Shown piece after piece: positions 14,084 through 17,018 of a DNA stretch of 17,018 nt (the first letter of the stretch is position 1; each line of letters begins with the position of its first letter). Location: the NCBI GenBank assembly GCA_018609665.1, contig JAHENN010000214.1, forward strand, positions 1-17,018, written 5' to 3'. The position numbers and the translations under genes were made by a program. Source of the DNA: Haloarculaceae archaeon. GTDB lineage: Archaea > Halobacteriota > Halobacteria > Halobacteriales > Haloarculaceae. A model generated the notes under the pieces. That model was not told the DNA's origin. It did not search any database and saw nothing but the letters and a program-made list of their open reading frames with translations.

Positions 14084-14728
14084 GTGTCGATCGTCGCGGC
14101 ACCGGGAGAACGGTTCGCCGACGTTCCGGACTACGAATACCCCCACGACCGGGTAGCGGTCACCGACGACGGCGCCGAGATGGCCTGCGTCGACGTCCCG
14201 CCGGCGGGCGACGCCGAGGAGACGTTCGTCCTGCTGCACGGCGAGCCGACGTGGGGCTTCCTCTACCGCAAGTCGATTTCCACGCTCGCCGAGCGGGGCC
14301 GCGTCGTCGTCCCCGACATGCTGGGGCGGTCGGACAAGTACACCGACCCCGACGCCTACGGCTTCGACCTCCACTACGGGAGCTTCGAGACGCTGCTGTT
14401 CGAGGAACTGGACATAACGGACGTCACGCTGGTCTGTCAGGACTGGGGCGGCGTCCTCGGGCTGGCGCTCGCGGGCCACCACCCCGAGCGGTTCGCGCGG
14501 CTCGTGCCGATGAACACCGGCGTCCCCGACGGCACCCAGGAGATGTCCGACGCCTGGCACGAGTTCGCGGAGTTCTTCGAGAGCGTCGAGGAGCTGCCGG
14601 TCGGGATGCTGATCCGGACCGCGACCGACCAGCCCGACACCTGGGTCGAGGGCGCGATGCACTTCCTCCAGGAGGACGCCGGCGAGGAGATAGCCGAGGA
14701 AATCGTCGCCTTCGTCGACCGGACGTAG
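14084..14728 (+). CDS. Haloalkane dehalogenase-like alpha/beta hydrolase with an internal deletion
   Basis: The 214-residue product starts at a GTG and closely follows the haloalkane dehalogenase pattern: PDYEYPHDR, LLHGEPTWGFLYRK (51-63) with the oxyanion-hole HGEPTW, GRSDKYTD, LVCQDWGGVLG with nucleophile Asp120 next to Trp121, then HPERFARLVPMNTG and EELPVGMLIRTAT. Family members are about 290-310 residues. Here the sequence jumps from RTAT (178-181) straight to DQPDTWVEGAMHFLQEDAGEE, which in relatives comes roughly 85-95 residues later. The missing part holds most of the cap domain and the strand that in one subfamily carries the acid of the triad. The base His193 remains. Two residues also seem absent in the PDM-GRSDK loop. 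The frame is intact, so a shortened protein could be made, but normal dehalogenase activity is doubtful. Confidence 0.75.
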   Translation: MSIVAAPGERFADVPDYEYPHDRVAVTDDGAEMACVDVPPAGDAEETFVLLHGEPTWGFLYRKSISTLAERGRVVVPDMLGRSDKYTDPDAYGFDLHYGSFETLLFEELDITDVTLVCQDWGGVLGLALAGHHPERFARLVPMNTGVPDGTQEMSDAWHEFAEFFESVEELPVGMLIRTATDQPDTWVEGAMHFLQEDAGEEIAEEIVAFVDRT

Positions 14729-14737
14729 CGAACTCTT

Positions 14738-14761
14738 TTGTGCTTGTGTACACAAACACAA
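14738..14761 (+). promoter_or_regulatory. Nested palindromic operator of the vapBC operon
   Basis: Two TTGTG half-sites (14738-14742 and 14744-14748) face two CACAA half-sites (14751-14755 and 14757-14761) across a central TA. The 24-bp unit is symmetric at 22 positions; only the single spacer base of each arm breaks the symmetry. The inner 12 bp (14744-14755) are a perfect palindrome. The site ends 2 bases before the vapB ATG and lies right after an AT-rich AACTCTTTT at 14731-14739. A repressor bound here would cover the transcription start. VapB-type antitoxins, alone or with VapC, classically repress their own operon through such sites; that this VapB binds it is inference. Confidence 0.75.
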
Positions 14762-14763
14762 GT

Positions 14764-15024
14764 ATGGGGACGAAGACCATCGGGCTCGACGACGAGGCCT
14801 ACGAGCGACTCGAGGCCCAGAAGCGCGAGGACGAGAGCTTCAGCGACACGGTAAAGCGGATTACAGAGGCGGTAGCGAGCGACTGGCGGGAAGGCTTCGG
14901 CCGGCTCGACGACGAGACGGCGGAGCGAGTCGCCGCCGCGGTCGACGAGAGCAGGGCCGCGACCGGCCGGGGCGTCGCCGACAGACAGCGGCGAGCCCTC
15001 GAGTCGATGACCGACGAGGAGTGA
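14764..15024 (+). CDS. vapB: VapB-type antitoxin
   Basis: The 86-residue acidic protein starts MGTKTIGLDDEAYERLEAQK, the ribbon-helix-helix-like N-terminus of the archaeal VapB antitoxins of the COG1753/DUF217 type (beta strand TKTIGL, then two helices including FSDTVKRITEAV at 26-37). The C-terminal half (about 45-86) is charged and helical and would wrap the toxin. The stop overlaps the vapC GTG start by 4 bases (GTGA), the standard toxin-antitoxin arrangement. The ATG is the first codon after the palindromic operator. Function is assigned from family and context. Confidence 0.88.
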   Translation: MGTKTIGLDDEAYERLEAQKREDESFSDTVKRITEAVASDWREGFGRLDDETAERVAAAVDESRAATGRGVADRQRRALESMTDEE

Positions 15025-15419
15025 AACTGCTCGACACCACGTTCCTCGTCGATTACGAACGCGGCGAGGACGCCGTCGCCGAGTACCTCGAAGCGAACGA
15101 GGACGCCGACTTCGCCACGTCGTCGCTCTGTATCAAGGAACTCGCCGTGGGCAGACACGTCGTCGGCGACCCGACCCGGGCCGACGTCCTCGCGCCGTAC
15201 GGCTGGCTGGACGTGGTCCCGTTCCGGACCGACCACGCCGTCGCGGCGGGCGAGATGGAGGCCGAACTGCACGCCGACGAGTCGGTCAACCGGGACCGTA
15301 TCAACGCGGTTACCGGCGACCTCCTCATCGCCGCCGTCGCCCGGACGATGGACGCGACGGTCGTCACGAACAACGGCGAGGACTTCGAGCGATTCGACGT
15401 GGCCGTCGAGGGCTACTAA
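15021..15419 (+). CDS. vapC: VapC-type PIN-domain toxin ribonuclease
   Basis: The 132-residue PIN domain shows the acidic metal-binding set: Asp5 in LLDTTFLVDYE, Glu40 in IKELAVG, Asp100 in TGDLLIAAVA and the TNNGEDF motif (116-122) with Asp121. PIN toxins are Mg-dependent endoribonucleases, many cutting tRNA or rRNA; the target of this one is unknown. It starts with GTG overlapping the antitoxin stop, with GAGGA just before it. All expected residues are present, so the toxin looks active. Its TAA overlaps the stop of the convergent uracil-DNA glycosylase gene by 2 bases (15417-15419 against 15416-15418). Confidence 0.9.
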   Translation: MKLLDTTFLVDYERGEDAVAEYLEANEDADFATSSLCIKELAVGRHVVGDPTRADVLAPYGWLDVVPFRTDHAVAAGEMEAELHADESVNRDRINAVTGDLLIAAVARTMDATVVTNNGEDFERFDVAVEGY

Positions 15420-16003
15420 CCGACCCGCGTCGCCACGCCCTTCGTCTGGCGGTAGTCGCCGTCCAGAATCGCCGCCAGCCGCTTCTCGAGCGCCGCCTCC
15501 TCGCCGTCGACCCAGTCGCCGGGGTCGCGGACGGGCACGACCAGGAATCCCCGCCCGCGGACCTCCCCGGCGTGCAGTCGGGCGGCGTCGTGGGGTAGTT
15601 TGCGGGCCCGCGTCGTGAACTCATCGAGGACGTACGAGACGGCGTCGTCGCCGACCGGCAGCAGGATGTGGGCGTTGATGGCGCGGATCTCGGCGTCGAC
15701 GTACCGCTCGAGGTCCGCCGGGTCGCCCGGCGACAGCCGCAGATACGACAGATAGCAGTTCGACAGCGCCGGCGCGTCGTCGTAGGGGTCGGCGGCGAAG
15801 CCGACCGCGTGCAGCACACTCTGGAGCCGCCGGCCGGCGACGCCACCGGTGAACGGTACGCCGGTTTCGGCGCCGCCGTGGGTCGCGGCGTCGGCGCCGA
15901 CGACGTGGAAGTCGGCGTTGGCGTCGCCGTAGCCGTACACCGCCGGCTCCCCCGGCGCCCGCATGCCGAACGGGTTCGAGGTCCGGTCCGTCACTCGCTT
16001 CAC
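15416..16003 (-). CDS. Uracil-DNA glycosylase superfamily protein
   Basis: From the GTG at 16003 the protein has 195 residues and begins MKRVTDRTSNPFGM, as in haloarchaeal uracil-DNA glycosylase family proteins. It has VYGYGDANADFHVVGADAATHGG (22-44), corresponding to the GEAPG-type motif of the family, VPFTGGVAGRRLQSVL, NCYLSYLRLSPGD, HILLPVGDDAVSYVL and VVPVRDPGDW (155-164) where the second catalytic loop lies. It ends DYRQTKG. Only one Cys is present, so it cannot hold the 4Fe-4S cluster of family 4/5 enzymes. Base-excision activity is expected from family but the key Asp/His pattern is altered and unproven. The start fits a minus-strand GCTTTTGAC (16034-16026) about 27 bases upstream; GTG at 15994 and an upstream TTG (16030) are alternatives. 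Confidence 0.74.
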   Translation of the reverse strand: MKRVTDRTSNPFGMRAPGEPAVYGYGDANADFHVVGADAATHGGAETGVPFTGGVAGRRLQSVLHAVGFAADPYDDAPALSNCYLSYLRLSPGDPADLERYVDAEIRAINAHILLPVGDDAVSYVLDEFTTRARKLPHDAARLHAGEVRGRGFLVVPVRDPGDWVDGEEAALEKRLAAILDGDYRQTKGVATRVG

Positions 16004-16042
16004 GCCCGCCGGTACGGCACCCCGGGTCAAAAGCGCCGCGCG

Positions 16043-16498
16043 TCAGCCGGCGACCGCGACGGCGCCGTACATCCCCTGGCGCCGGTGGGGGCTGCAGAAG
16101 TACAGCTGCGGCCCGGACTCGAAGGTCTGCTTGTATGTGTGGCTCTCCTCGCCGGCGAGTTCGCTCTCGAAGGACGAGGCCGACTCCTCGGCGGCGACGA
16201 CGTTGTGCTGGCCGCCCCGGCCGGTCCACTCCCAGGTGACCGTCGTCCCGGCGTCGACGCGGACCGCCGCCGGGTCGAAGGCGAAGCCGTTGCCGGCTCC
16301 GACCGCGACGGTTATCTCGCTCTCGCCGGTCATGTCGACGACCGTGCCGTCGTAGTTGTTCGCGCTCGAGAGGTAGCCGTCGATGCCGCCCTGGTCGTCG
16401 TTGCCGTTGCCGCCGTCACCGGTACAGCCGGCGACCGCGCCGGCCGCCACCGCTGCGCCCGCGCCGCGCAGAATCCGTCGCCTGCTCAGGTCGTTCAT
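16043..16498 (-). CDS. Halocyanin-like blue copper lipoprotein (Tat-exported)
   Basis: The 151-residue protein begins MNDLSRRRILRGAGAAVAAG, a Tat signal (S-R-R-R-I-L at 5-10) with a lipobox AVAGC, Cys25 being the lipidated residue. A Gly/Asn/Asp-rich linker (26-45) leads to a cupredoxin domain with ligands His98 (GGQHNVV), Cys135 and His138 (YFCSPH) and Met143 (RQGMYG). Halocyanins are small electron carriers anchored outside the membrane. The ATG is supported by a minus-strand TGCTTATG (16532-16525) about 30 bases upstream. It is a probable client of the Tat system whose TatA components are encoded at 9350-9997. It is separated by 39 bases from the uracil-DNA glycosylase gene, which has its own promoter. 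Confidence 0.9.
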   Translation of the reverse strand: MNDLSRRRILRGAGAAVAAGAVAGCTGDGGNGNDDQGGIDGYLSSANNYDGTVVDMTGESEITVAVGAGNGFAFDPAAVRVDAGTTVTWEWTGRGGQHNVVAAEESASSFESELAGEESHTYKQTFESGPQLYFCSPHRRQGMYGAVAVAG

Positions 16499-16524
16499 CC
16501 GGTCGTCCGTAGAGGTCGGAGCCG

Positions 16525-16532
16525 CATAAGCA
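16525..16532 (-). promoter_or_regulatory. TATA-box candidate for the halocyanin-like gene
   Basis: TGCTTATG on the minus strand, centred about 30 bases before the ATG at 16498, in a stretch otherwise rich in G and C. It lies between this gene and the end of the next one. Confidence 0.5.
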
Positions 16533-16559
16533 CGTTCGAAGCGGGCGACGAGCCCGGAA

Positions 16560-17018
16560 TCAGGTCGAGAACGGCGCGACGAACAGCGTCTCGACGGAGT
16601 CGGCGAGCGTCTCCCAGTCCTTGCCGCCGCGGGAGGGGTCGTCCTCGGCGGTGTACTGGACCGGCCCGACCTGCTCGTCGGCGGCGCCGCCGACCGTGAC
16701 GAGCAGCGTCCGACTGCCGCTGCGGCCCGTCACCGGGTTGTCGAACTCGACTGTGAGCCCGTCACCGGTGTCGTACGTCGTCGCCGGGTCGCCGCCGACG
16801 ACCTCCCAGCCCGACGGCAGCCGGTCGCGGAGCTTCACACTGGTGGTGCCGTCCGTCCGAACGTCGTAGTCGATGCGGTTGGTCTGGCCGCTGGTGAACG
16901 CGTCGCCGTCGTCCGTCCGGGTGACGTCGATGTCGACCGGCGTGCGCGTGCCGACCTCGATGGGGTCGGCCGCCACCGCGTACAGCCCGGTGTGCTGGTT
17001 GCCGCCGAAGGTGACGCC
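16560..17018 (-). CDS. C-terminal part of a probable surface or secreted protein
   Basis: On the minus strand the frame is open from the right edge (first codon 17018-17016) to a TGA at 16562-16560, so only the last 152 residues are visible. They start GVTFGGNQHTGLYAVAADP and read as repeated beta-strand modules of an extracellular kind (PVDIDVTRTDDGDAFTSG, DGTTSVKLRDRLPSGWEVVGG, LTVEFDNPVTGRSGSRTLLVTV), like the DUF11/CARDB-type Ig-like domains common in haloarchaeal surface proteins and C-terminal to secreted peptidases. There is no membrane anchor or sortase-like motif at the C-terminus (it ends VAPFST). The catalytic or main domain, if any, lies outside the window, so I give no function. 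Confidence 0.6.
   Translation of the reverse strand, partial: GVTFGGNQHTGLYAVAADPIEVGTRTPVDIDVTRTDDGDAFTSGQTNRIDYDVRTDGTTSVKLRDRLPSGWEVVGGDPATTYDTGDGLTVEFDNPVTGRSGSRTLLVTVGGAADEQVGPVQYTAEDDPSRGGKDWETLADSVETLFVAPFST

Noticed and set aside
1..17018. CRISPR array, transposase, integrase or restriction-modification genes
   Set aside because: Looked for on both strands; no regular repeat array and no matching protein motifs were found.

Overview
The window looks like chromosomal DNA from a haloarchaeon (class Halobacteria). The evidence is high GC, strongly acidic proteins, a response regulator with a HalX-type C-terminus, a Tat-exported blue copper lipoprotein (halocyanin type), paired TatA proteins, tRNA genes without an encoded CCA, and many genes with an AT-rich box about 25-31 nt before the start codon, as expected for leaderless archaeal mRNAs. 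I cannot name a genus.

Layout. (1) 1-442: the 3' end of a Trm9-like methyltransferase gene. (2) 443-1192: tRNA-Gly(TCC) surrounded by partial tRNA copies and a 13-bp repeat, which look like scars of old integration at the tRNA. (3) 1193-6595: a compact type IV pilus operon, pilB-pilC followed by one large pilin-like protein whose body is far more AT-rich than its surroundings. (4) 6727-7919: a HalX response regulator, translationally coupled to a KaiC/RecA-like protein without a Walker A motif. (5) 7953-9243, minus strand: a decayed peroxiredoxin gene overlapping an intact HD-domain gene. (6) 9350-9997: two tandem tatA genes, divergent from the peroxiredoxin. (7) 10030-10102: tRNA-Arg(CCT), followed by a small unknown protein and a convergent winged-helix regulator. 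(8) 10956-13985: a metallo-beta-lactamase-fold hydrolase, a very small putative Tat substrate, a class I methyltransferase and a VOC-family protein. (9) 14084-14728: a haloalkane dehalogenase-like gene with a large in-frame internal deletion. (10) 14738-15419: a VapBC-type toxin-antitoxin operon behind a nested palindromic operator. (11) 15416-17018, minus strand: a uracil-DNA glycosylase family protein, the halocyanin-like lipoprotein and the C-terminal part of a probable surface or secreted protein.

How it fits together. Cell-envelope and export functions recur: pilus assembly, Tat translocase components and at least one convincing Tat substrate. The rest is mostly small stand-alone or two-gene units. 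I found no CRISPR array, transposase, integrase or obvious defence island. The most notable signals are the four-half-site operator in front of vapBC, the compositionally foreign pilin-like adhesin on a standard pilBC backbone, the tRNA-Gly fragments, and two genes (peroxiredoxin, dehalogenase) that seem to have lost internal segments.
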